Shown here: positions 57,543 to 64,000 of the stretch, one piece after another
Position numbering within the stretch: the stretch's first letter is position 1
Layout of the letters: each line of letters begins with the position of its first letter
From: Achromobacter agilis
Lineage (GTDB): Bacteria; Pseudomonadota; Gammaproteobacteria; Burkholderiales; Burkholderiaceae_B
NCBI RefSeq assembly: GCF_900496965.1
Contig: NZ_UFQB01000003.1
Coordinates: 310,001 to 374,000, forward strand
DNA: 64,000 bases
Direction of reading: 5' to 3'
Notes under the pieces: generated by a model
Databases searched by the model: none
Told to the model about the DNA's origin: nothing
What the model saw: the letters and a program-made list of their open reading frames with translations, nothing else
Translations under genes and position numbers: made by a program

Positions 57543-58280
57543 TCAACCGCAGCGCACGCTGCGGCACTCGCCGTACACGATGCCGGCGGGGTGACGCGCC
57601 CTGCGCGCCCATTCGGCAGGGTGCGACTGCATTTCCATTTCCAGTTCGACCCGCAGGGGCAGCAGGCCCCGGGCCTGCGCATGGCCGGCGTAGCTGTCGG
57701 TGTTGCGCCCCAGGAGCCCCAGCAAGGCCCGCAGGGGCGGCAGCAGCGGCTTGTGCAGATAGGTCAGCCGAAGCTTCAGCGTATTGGCCTGGAAGATGCT
57801 CTGCCCGCCGGGCGGGGGAGGCCGGCGCGCGTGTTGCAGGTCCTGGTAGTCGTTGTCGATCGCGCGCAGGCCCGCGGCGGCGGCGATGTGCAGGCCCGGC
57901 CGGGCATGATCGCGGAAGGAGCGCTCGTCGGGAAGCAGCACCTCGATGCGCCAGGGGGGCGTTCCGGCAATGGCGGCGAGTTCGGCCAGGCGGCTCGCCT
58001 GACGGCGCCGGGCGTCCGCCAGGCCCTGAGCAGAGGCGTCGCGCGGCAATAGGGCTTGCAGAAAGGACGTGCGCATGCGCGCCGGGTCGCCGTGGGTGGT
58101 GGCTCCGGCCCGCGCCGCCTCTATCAGCGCCAAATGAATCATCTGGCGCGTGCCCTGCCAGTGGGCGGCTTCCAGCGCCAGCAGGCCCAGCAGCAGCACG
58201 ATCGCGGCCGCGACCGCGAACTCGATGGCGGCGGCGCCGCTTTGCCGGCGGAGAGGTAGGACAAGAAAAAAAGCGGTCAT
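57543..58280 (-). CDS. TadE-like pilus assembly protein, orphan
   Basis: A 245-residue protein with the TadE start: a short basic N-terminus (LRRQSGAAAIEF) then a membrane segment (AVAAAIVLLLGLLALEAA). The QSGAAAIEF motif is the TadE/TadG signature, with Gln/Ser before Gly-Ala and a Glu at position 5 of the segment, as in pilin-like proteins. The rest is periplasmic and Arg-rich without a recognised domain. The ATG at 58280 is preferred; earlier starts would precede the motif with unrelated sequence. No other tad or flp genes are nearby, which is unusual for this family. It is downstream of hslO. Confidence 0.75.
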   Translation of the reverse strand: MTAFFLVLPLRRQSGAAAIEFAVAAAIVLLLGLLALEAAHWQGTRQMIHLALIEAARAGATTHGDPARMRTSFLQALLPRDASAQGLADARRRQASRLAELAAIAGTPPWRIEVLLPDERSFRDHARPGLHIAAAAGLRAIDNDYQDLQHARRPPPPGGQSIFQANTLKLRLTYLHKPLLPPLRALLGLLGRNTDSYAGHAQARGLLPLRVELEMEMQSHPAEWARRARHPAGIVYGECRSVRCG

Positions 58281-58369
58281 GGCTGCGCAGTCTGGCGCAG
58301 GCATGACCGCCTGTCGATGAGGACAATCCGGTGTGATGGAAGCGTCGCGGCGGCGAGGCCGCCCGCGCC

Positions 58370-59299
58370 TCAGTGCACGGTGGGGGGCGCGTCCACCGCG
58401 GGAGGCGAGTTCGAGGAAAACAGGGCGGCGCAATCGACGGCGTCGAATTTGTACGGCTTGCCGCAGAAATCGCAGGACACGTCCACGTCGCCGCGTTCAG
58501 CGAGGATGTCCTGGACTTCTTCCTCGCCCAGCGAGCGCAGCATGTTGGCCACGCGCTCGCGGGTGCAGGGGCAGTGCCAGCGCACCTCCAGCGGGTCGAA
58601 GGCGACCAGGGTTTCTTCCCAGAACAGGCGATGGACCAGCGTGTCGATCTCGGTGGCCAGCAGTTCGTCGCGCTTCAGGGTGCCGACCAGCGCGCAGATG
58701 CGTTCCCAGGTCTCGGCGGCATCCTGTTCGGTCAGCACCGGCGCATCCGACCCGCCATGGCGCGGCAGGCGCTGGATGAGCGTGCCGGCGGCATGGTTGG
58801 CGTCGGCAGCCAGCCACAGCCGGGTGTCCAGCTGTTCGGAGGCTTTCATGTAGTGCTGCAGCGCTTCGGCTACGGTGCTGCCTTCCAGGGGAACGATACC
58901 CTGGTAGGCCTGCTGGCCGGGCAGCTTGCGCTGCGAGTCCAGTACCACGATGAAACGGCCGTTGCCGCCCGGATTGAGCAGGCTTTGCATATCGCCGTCG
59001 GTGGGCACCTCGTGCCCTTCGCGCATCTTGACGGTGGCGCGCAGGCTGAGGTCATGGCGGCATTCCACCACCAGCAGGGCGATGGGGCCGTCGCCCTGGA
59101 TCTGCAGCACCAGCGAGCCGTCGAACTTGATGTTGGCGGCCAGAAGGGTGGACGCCGCCACCAGTTCGCCCAGCAGGTTGGTGATGGCGGGCGGGTAGTC
59201 GTGGTTGGCCTGCACGGCCTTCCAGGTCGCCTCGAGGCGCACGGCCTGGATGCGGACGCTGCGGTCTTCGGTAAGGTATTTTTTGAGCTGATCGGTCAT
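58370..59299 (-). CDS. hslO: 33 kDa chaperonin Hsp33
   Basis: Hsp33 is a redox-regulated holdase activated by oxidation and unfolding. The protein has 309 residues. The N-terminal dimerisation and substrate-binding region has LGELVAASTLLAANIKFDGS and LQIQGDGPIALLVVE. The C-terminal zinc switch has four cysteines: CPC in the WHCPCTRERV segment and CDFC in VSCDFCGKPYKFD. This CxC...CxxC arrangement is the hallmark of the redox sensor. The spacing to the gamma-carbonic anhydrase gene upstream is 74 bases on the same strand. Confidence 0.97.
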   Translation of the reverse strand: MTDQLKKYLTEDRSVRIQAVRLEATWKAVQANHDYPPAITNLLGELVAASTLLAANIKFDGSLVLQIQGDGPIALLVVECRHDLSLRATVKMREGHEVPTDGDMQSLLNPGGNGRFIVVLDSQRKLPGQQAYQGIVPLEGSTVAEALQHYMKASEQLDTRLWLAADANHAAGTLIQRLPRHGGSDAPVLTEQDAAETWERICALVGTLKRDELLATEIDTLVHRLFWEETLVAFDPLEVRWHCPCTRERVANMLRSLGEEEVQDILAERGDVDVSCDFCGKPYKFDAVDCAALFSSNSPPAVDAPPTVH

Positions 59300-59373
59300 A
59301 GAGGAATGTTAGCCGATCAGGCAGGCCAAATTCCCCTGCTGACAGCAGGGGTTGGGGCGCCGCCGGGGAGGGT

Positions 59374-59895
59374 TCAGCCGATCCGCTTGAGGGCGGTCTT
59401 GTAGTGTTGGCCGCGCGCCACGTAATGGGCGGTGTTCTTGTGCAGGTTGGCGATTTCCTCGTCCGAGAGCTCGCGGACGATCTTGCCGATGCCGATGACC
59501 AGGGAGTTATCCGGGATGATGCGGTCTTCGGGAATGATGGCGCCGGCGCCGATCAGGCAGTTGCGCCCGATGACCGCGTTGTTCAGCACAATGGCCTGCA
59601 TTCCTACCAGCGCGCCTTCGTGGATGGTGCAGCCGTGCAGCATGGCCTGGTGGCCCACCGTTACATAGGGGCCGATGGTCATGGGACAGCCGTCATCCAC
59701 GTGCAGCACGCTGCCTTCCTGGATATTGGTGCCCTGGCGGATCAGGATGGCGTCGTTGTCGCCCCGGATCGACACGTTCGACCAGATGCTGACACCGGCC
59801 TCCAGCGTGACGTTGCCGATGATGTCGGCGCTGTCGGCCACGTAGGCCGCGGGGTCGATGCGGGGGATCAGGTCGTCGAGCTGGTAGATGGGCAT
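59374..59895 (-). CDS. Gamma-class carbonic anhydrase family protein
   Basis: A 173-residue left-handed beta-helix protein of hexapeptide repeats (for example DIIGNVTLEAGVSIWSNVSI). The zinc-ligand region of gamma-carbonic anhydrases is visible as TVGHQAMLHGCTIHEG (His residues from two repeats). The C-terminal helix SDEEIANLHKNTAHYVARG is typical of the PaaY/YrdA group. Activity of this group in carbon dioxide hydration is variable. It lies 23 bases downstream of the acyl-CoA synthetase gene and is likely co-transcribed; the PaaY type occurs with aromatic acyl-CoA metabolism, so the pairing makes sense. Confidence 0.92.
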   Translation of the reverse strand: MPIYQLDDLIPRIDPAAYVADSADIIGNVTLEAGVSIWSNVSIRGDNDAILIRQGTNIQEGSVLHVDDGCPMTIGPYVTVGHQAMLHGCTIHEGALVGMQAIVLNNAVIGRNCLIGAGAIIPEDRIIPDNSLVIGIGKIVRELSDEEIANLHKNTAHYVARGQHYKTALKRIG

Positions 59896-59918
59896 GCCTT
59901 TGGTCTCCGGTTGCGGCG

Positions 59919-61610
59919 TCAGGCCTGCGGGGCCGGCGGCGCGTCTGTATCGCCTGCGGCGCGGGCGAGGTCTTCTTCGCGCTGGCGCAGGATGCGGCGT
60001 TGGATTTTACCGGTGGTCGTCATGGGCAGCTCGTCGACGAATTCGATCTCCTTCGGGTACTCGTAGGGGGCCAGGCGCTCGCGCACGTGTTCCTGCAGGT
60101 TCTCGATGATGTCGTTGCGGTCGCGCTGCGCGAATTCCGGGGTCAGCACCACGTAGGCTTTGACCAGGGCGCCGCGCTCGGCATCCGGCTTGGGCACGAC
60201 CGCCGCGTTGGCGACCGCCGGGTGCCCCACCAGGCAGCTTTCGATCTCTCCGGGGCCGATCCGGTAGCCGGCCGACTTGAACACGTCGTCCGCCCTGCCC
60301 GCGTACCAGAGGTAGCCGTCGGCATCTACCGTCGCCAGGTCGCCCGTCAGGCACCAGTCGCCCTTGAATTTGGCCTGGGTGGCGGCTTCGTTGCGCCAGT
60401 AGCCCAGGAACATCACGGGATCCGGGTAGCCGTGGATGTCGAGCCGGTTGACGGCGATCTCGCCGGTGCCGCCGGGGGCCACGGGATTGCCGTCGTCATC
60501 CAGCACGGCGACGTTGTGGCCCGGGTACGGGCGGCCCATGCTGCCGGGCTTGGCGGGCCAGCGCTTCTGGCTGTTGCCCACCACGTAGTTCATTTCGGTC
60601 TGGCCGAACATCTCGTTGGGCGTCACGCCCAGCGCGGACTGGCACCAGTCGAACACGCTTTCGCCCACGCTTTCGCCCGCGCTCATGACGGCGCGCAGCG
60701 CCAGCTGGTAGCGGTTGCGGGGATCCGGCACCGCCTTCATCATCATCTTCAGCGCGGTGGGGAACAGGAAGGTATTGGTGACCTGGTAGCGCTCCATGAG
60801 TTCGAACGCGCGCTCGACGGAAAAGCGGCCGCGCGTGCCGACGATGGCGTGCCCGAAGTAGAGCGTGGGCAACAGGGCGTCCATCATGCCGCCCGTCCAG
60901 GCCCAGTCGGCGGGCGACCAGAACACGTCCCCGGGCTTGGGGAACCAGTCCTGCGAGGCCACGAACCCCGGCAGGTTGCCGATCAACACGCTGTGCGGCA
61001 GCAGCGCGCCCTTGGGCGCGCCGGTGGTGCCGGAGGTGTAGAGCAGGATGGCCGGATCCGACGAACGGGTCGGGACGGCCTTGAATTCGCTGGGCTGGCG
61101 GGCCAGCAGGCTGCGCCAGGGCAGCACGCGTTCGTCCGCAAAGCCGATGCCGATGATTTGCTGCAGGGCGGGGCAGTCGTCGCTGATCGACAGCAGGTTC
61201 GCGCTGGAGGCGTAGTCCACGATCGCGACCCGGGCTTCGGCGTCGCGCAGGCGGCTTTCCAGGGCTTCGGGGCCGAATAGCGCCGACAGCGGCAGCACCA
61301 CGGCGCCCACGCTGTAGATGGCCATGTGGGCAACGACGGTTTCGGGACGTTGCCCTAAAACCACACCAACCCGGTCGCCGCGGCCCACGCCCATTTTGAT
61401 CAGGCCGTTCGCCAGCTGGTTGACCGCTTCCGCCAGGCGAGCGTAGGTCCAGACCTCGCGGTTGCCGGATTCGTCTTCATAGTAGATGGCGATGCGCCGC
61501 GCATCCGGACTGCTGGATGCCCAGCGGTGGCAGCACGCTTCCGCGATGTTGAACTGGGTGGGTACCAGCCAGCGGAATGATTGGTAGAGCGCCTGATATT
61601 GGTCGTTCAT
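59919..61610 (-). CDS. AMP-dependent acyl-CoA synthetase
   Basis: A 563-residue adenylate-forming enzyme related to AcsA and medium-chain acyl-CoA synthetases. The adenylation loop is YTSGTTGAPKG near residue 190, FGQTEMNYVVG is the A5-type motif, and GRADDVFKSAGYRIGPGEIE leads to the C-terminal domain. The catalytic Lys lies in MTTTGKIQRR. The substrate is unknown; the sequence lacks the acetyl-specific WQTE form seen in Acs and PrpE. It starts the minus-strand group with the gamma-carbonic anhydrase gene. A perfect 9-base inverted repeat with a wide gap lies upstream. Confidence 0.93.
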   Translation of the reverse strand: MNDQYQALYQSFRWLVPTQFNIAEACCHRWASSSPDARRIAIYYEDESGNREVWTYARLAEAVNQLANGLIKMGVGRGDRVGVVLGQRPETVVAHMAIYSVGAVVLPLSALFGPEALESRLRDAEARVAIVDYASSANLLSISDDCPALQQIIGIGFADERVLPWRSLLARQPSEFKAVPTRSSDPAILLYTSGTTGAPKGALLPHSVLIGNLPGFVASQDWFPKPGDVFWSPADWAWTGGMMDALLPTLYFGHAIVGTRGRFSVERAFELMERYQVTNTFLFPTALKMMMKAVPDPRNRYQLALRAVMSAGESVGESVFDWCQSALGVTPNEMFGQTEMNYVVGNSQKRWPAKPGSMGRPYPGHNVAVLDDDGNPVAPGGTGEIAVNRLDIHGYPDPVMFLGYWRNEAATQAKFKGDWCLTGDLATVDADGYLWYAGRADDVFKSAGYRIGPGEIESCLVGHPAVANAAVVPKPDAERGALVKAYVVLTPEFAQRDRNDIIENLQEHVRERLAPYEYPKEIEFVDELPMTTTGKIQRRILRQREEDLARAAGDTDAPPAPQA

Positions 61611-61627
61611 GGCCCTATGTTGTGAGC

Positions 61628-61722
61628 ATGTTGCAGCGTGAACGGGTCAGATCGCCCGTTGCCCCAGATGCAAGCATGACCTAGAGGGCCGTGAACTGCA
61701 ACATCCCCGTTGCGTAACGGGG
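61628..61722. promoter_or_regulatory. Inverted repeats upstream of the acyl-CoA synthetase
   Basis: ATGTTGCAG (61628-61636) and CTGCAACAT (61696-61704) are perfect 9-base arms 59 bases apart, which suggests paired regulator sites. Directly beside them CCCCGTT and AACGGGG (61705-61722) form a 7-bp hairpin with a 4-base loop, possibly the weak end of the LpxH-like transcript. Confidence 0.45.
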
Positions 61723-61736
61723 ACGCATACGGGTTA

Positions 61737-62609
61737 TCACGGATGTTTGCCCTGGCGGCGCAATGCGGAGGGCAGAGCGGGCAGGGTCAGGGAGCGGGGC
61801 GGACGGGGGCCCGGGTCGGCCCGGCGCTCGGCCTGGATTGCGGCCCAGTCCAGGAGCTGGAGCTGGCCGTCGTGGGTTTCACCCAAGGCCGACAGGCTCT
61901 CCACCCAGTCGCCGTCGTTGCAGTAGAGGATCCCGCCCACGTCCCGCAGCTCGGCCTTGTGGATGTGGCCGCAGACCACGCCGTCCAGGCCGCGGCGCCG
62001 GGCCTCGCCCGCCAGCGTCTCCTCGAAATCGGTAATGAAGGACACGGCGTTCTTGACCTTGTGCTTCAGGTATTGGGACAGGGACCAGTAGTGGAGCCCC
62101 AGGCGATGGCGCAGCCGATTGAAATGGTGGTTGATCCACAGCGCCAGCTGGTAGAGGCCGTCGCCCAGGTGGGCCAGCCAGCGGCTGTGCTGGATCACGC
62201 CGTCGAACTGGTCGCCATGCAGCACCAGCAGGCGCAAGCCCTTGGCCGTGACGTGCACGTCCTCGTCGAGGATTTCTATGTCGCCGAAGGCGTAGCCGGC
62301 GAATTCGCGCGCGAACTCGTCGTGGTTGCCGGGGATGAAGACGACCCGGGTACCGTTGCGCGCCTTGCGCAGGATGCGCTGGATGACGTCATTGTGGGCG
62401 CGGGGCCAGTGCCAGTGCTTGCGCAGCTGCCAGCCGTCGACGATGTCGCCCACCAGGTACAGGGTGTCCGAATCGTTGTGGTCCAGGAAGTCGAGCAGGA
62501 ATTCCGCCTTGCACCCGGCGGTGCCCAGGTGAATATCGGAAATCCAGAGGGCGCGCCAGTGCGCAGGGTGGATTTCGTTCACGGTCGCGTCCCCAAGGGC
62601 TGTGGTCAT
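61737..62609 (-). CDS. UDP-2,3-diacylglucosamine diphosphatase-like metallophosphoesterase
   Basis: A 290-residue calcineurin-like phosphoesterase close to LpxH. All five metal motifs are present: SDIHLG, GDIVDGW, GNHDE, LHGDQFD and GHIHKAE. LpxH removes UMP from UDP-2,3-diacylglucosamine to give lipid X in lipid A synthesis; related proteins act on other phosphates, so the exact function needs care. I give the ATG at 62609; a GTG at 62582 with GGGGA upstream, giving MNEIHPAHWRALW, is equally likely, and the AGGA before the ATG is too close to be good. Two downstream flanking genes are on the same strand. Confidence 0.85.
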   Translation of the reverse strand: MTTALGDATVNEIHPAHWRALWISDIHLGTAGCKAEFLLDFLDHNDSDTLYLVGDIVDGWQLRKHWHWPRAHNDVIQRILRKARNGTRVVFIPGNHDEFAREFAGYAFGDIEILDEDVHVTAKGLRLLVLHGDQFDGVIQHSRWLAHLGDGLYQLALWINHHFNRLRHRLGLHYWSLSQYLKHKVKNAVSFITDFEETLAGEARRRGLDGVVCGHIHKAELRDVGGILYCNDGDWVESLSALGETHDGQLQLLDWAAIQAERRADPGPRPPRSLTLPALPSALRRQGKHP

Positions 62610-62686
62610 TCCTGGGAATGAAACCACCCGGCGATGACCGGAATATGAAGGCGCCGTGACGCTGTTGTGACGGCGCGCCCGGCCGT

Positions 62687-63412
62687 TCAGCGGCGCACGG
62701 CGCTCAGCATGTCATGGACGTCGTGCGCCATGATGGCCAGGATGCAGACCAGCGCCAGGTAAGCGCAGGTATAGGTCACCTTGCTTTCGAGCGTGGTGCC
62801 GTAATAGGCCTGGTTCTCCGGTAGCGAGGGATCGTACCGGAAGGCGCGCACGACGTTGGGAAAGGCCAGCACTGCCACCAGGATCAGGATGGGGCTGGGA
62901 CGCCAGAAGAACAGGGCGATCAGGATCGGCACGCCAGCCAGCCAGATGCGGGGCGACAGCACCGCCGTGATGCGGCCGCCGTCGAACGGCGACAGCGGGA
63001 TCAGGTTGAACAGATTGATGAAGAAGCCCGCGTAGGACAAGGCGAGCAGCAGGTCGCTGCCCGTCTCGCGCGCGGCGAAATAGCAGGCCAGGGAGGCCAC
63101 CGTGCCGGCGAAGGGGCCGCCCAGGCCCACGTAGGCTTCGGTATCCGCGTCATGCGGCAGGCGCTTCAGCTGGATCCACGCGCCGACGAACGGGATGAAG
63201 ACGGGGGCGCCCACGTCCAGCCCGCGCCGGCGCGCCGCGACGTAGTGCCCCATTTCATGCACGAGCAGCAGCAGCACGAAGCCGGCGGCATAGCGCCAGC
63301 CGAAGATGAAGGCATAGGCCGCCACCGACAGCAGCATGGTGCCGCCGGTGGCCAGCAGCTTGCCGAACTTCAGGTACTTGAAACCGGAAAACAGCAGCAG
63401 AAGCAGTTTCAT
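62687..63412 (-). CDS. Site-2-protease-type M50 membrane metalloprotease
   Basis: A 241-residue intramembrane zinc protease. The zinc site is HEMGHY in a membrane segment near residue 50, and the third ligand Asp lies in NLIPLSPFDGGRI near residue 140. There are about five to six hydrophobic segments and no PDZ domain, so it belongs to the short S2P family (SpoIVFB/YwhC-like) rather than RseP. A role in regulated intramembrane proteolysis or membrane protein turnover is inferred. It lies 10 bases downstream of the DUF2167 gene on the same strand and is probably co-transcribed with it. Confidence 0.9.
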   Translation of the reverse strand: MKLLLLLFSGFKYLKFGKLLATGGTMLLSVAAYAFIFGWRYAAGFVLLLLVHEMGHYVAARRRGLDVGAPVFIPFVGAWIQLKRLPHDADTEAYVGLGGPFAGTVASLACYFAARETGSDLLLALSYAGFFINLFNLIPLSPFDGGRITAVLSPRIWLAGVPILIALFFWRPSPILILVAVLAFPNVVRAFRYDPSLPENQAYYGTTLESKVTYTCAYLALVCILAIMAHDVHDMLSAVRR

Positions 63413-63422
63413 GGGCAGGCAA

Positions 63423-64000
63423 TCAGGATTGCTGCTGGCCGGCCTTCTTGGCGCGCAGGCGCTTCCAGAGGCCGCCGCCCAGGGCCGCCGCCGCCAGGAT
63501 GCCGACCTTGGCGAACTTGGCCAGGAAGGCGGCGATCACGGCGAACAGGCCCAGTTTCTTGGCCGCCACGCCGGCCACCAGCGCGGCCAGCCCATATTCG
63601 GCCACTTTGTCGGTCGACGAATTGAAGTCGGCGTAGCGCTTGCCTTCCACGTAGTTCAGGTTGTCCAGCAGGGTCAGCACGGCAGCCTTGTCGTTGGGCA
63701 CCCTGTTTTTCTGCGTGATCAGGTCCAGCGTGATGTAGCCGTCGCGGCCCAGGGCGTAGGTGTTGTAGTTGACGGTGGGGTTTTCGTTGGCGCCATCGCC
63801 CTTGTGTTTGACGGCGACCGACCACACCAGGCGTTGCGTGTTGCTGTCGTACTTGGGCGCTTCGACCCAGCCGTCCATGGTCAGTTCGGGGAAGCCGAGC
63901 TTCTTGCGCTCTTCGTTGGACTGTTCCGTGCCGTCGCGCAGGCTGTCCAGCAATTCCTCGACGTTCCAATTCTTGGCGTCGTCGTCCTTGATATAGCCGG
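63423..64000 (-). CDS. DUF2167 family membrane protein, 5' part outside the window
   Basis: The last 192 or so codons of a DUF2167 protein; the beginning lies beyond the window edge. Visible are the family block TMDGWVEAPKYDSNTQRLVW, the NYNTYALGRDGYITLDLI strand pair and then a hydrophobic pair of segments (about LVAGVAAKKLGLFAVIAAFL) and a basic tail ending AKKAGQQQS. These features match the DUF2167 domain, a periplasmic/membrane protein of unknown function. Its stop lies 10 bases before the M50 protease gene, which suggests a functional pair. Confidence 0.85.
   Translation of the reverse strand, partial: GYIKDDDAKNWNVEELLDSLRDGTEQSNEERKKLGFPELTMDGWVEAPKYDSNTQRLVWSVAVKHKGDGANENPTVNYNTYALGRDGYITLDLITQKNRVPNDKAAVLTLLDNLNYVEGKRYADFNSSTDKVAEYGLAALVAGVAAKKLGLFAVIAAFLAKFAKVGILAAAALGGGLWKRLRAKKAGQQQS

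Overview
The window is high-GC chromosomal DNA from a betaproteobacterium of the Burkholderiales, most likely Alcaligenaceae (Bordetella or Achromobacter type). The basis is the lepA-lepB-rnc-era-recO order, a divergent pepA/lptF pair with holC and a DUF2486-type gene beside pepA, a pyrG-eno-ftsB run, a lone Bug/TctC periplasmic receptor and several LysR regulators. The assignment rests on gene order and protein resemblance, not on a search. No rRNA, tRNA, insertion sequence or CRISPR array was seen. Coding density is very high: the longest gene-free stretches are about 285-290 bases (20891-21179 and 24931-25214).

Layout. 1-3.7 kb: translation, secretion and RNA core operon (lepA 3' part, lepB, rnc, era, recO), with overlapping or abutting genes. 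3.8-10.9 kb: an accessory metabolic block with a LysR regulator, a threonine-synthase-like PLP enzyme, an AstE/DoeB-like deacylase and a Bug receptor, then an ATP/ADP-translocase-like MFS protein, a Tat-signal aldo/keto reductase and a Bax-inhibitor-1 family protein. 11-14.6 kb: DUF2486-like, holC and pepA, with lptF divergent and no lptG beside it. 14.6-19.6 kb: LysR, branched-chain-type binding protein, mmsA and cysB. 19.7-20.9 kb: a gene behind a Fur-box promoter (DUF2325) and an NlpC/P60 lipoprotein. 21.2-31.7 kb: acyl-CoA and amino-acid metabolism (prpE, a GlcG/HbpS-like gene, a UMF1-type MFS carrying a tandem repeat at its N-terminus, acs, a DMT exporter, threonine aldolase, a class III aminotransferase and its GntR regulator).

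31.8-38.0 kb: a P450/ABM monooxygenase pair, an epimerase-like protein, ETF-ubiquinone oxidoreductase, a thioesterase and a 3-oxoacid CoA-transferase pair. 38.1-40.5 kb: a visibly less GC-rich two-gene island with a phospholipase-A2-like protein and an exported beta-propeller-type protein. 40.5-52.3 kb: an ElaA-type acetyltransferase and a nine-gene peptide import and cleavage locus (RpiR regulator, iaaA, gsiABCD, then P1, M55 and M24 peptidases). 52.4-57.5 kb: a membrane protein, pyrG, DUF1330, eno and ftsB. 57.5-64 kb (minus strand): an orphan TadE-like protein, hslO, gamma-carbonic anhydrase, an acyl-CoA synthetase, an LpxH-like phosphatase, an M50 protease and the 3' part of a DUF2167 gene.

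The strongest leads for something undescribed are: the PLA2-like/propeller island; the tandem 60-bp in-frame repeat followed by two perfect hairpins in front of the UMF1 transporter; the PLP-enzyme/deacylase/Bug operon; the peptide locus combining isoaspartyl-, D-, P1- and proline-specific peptidases with a Gsi transporter; and the Fur-box DUF2325 gene.
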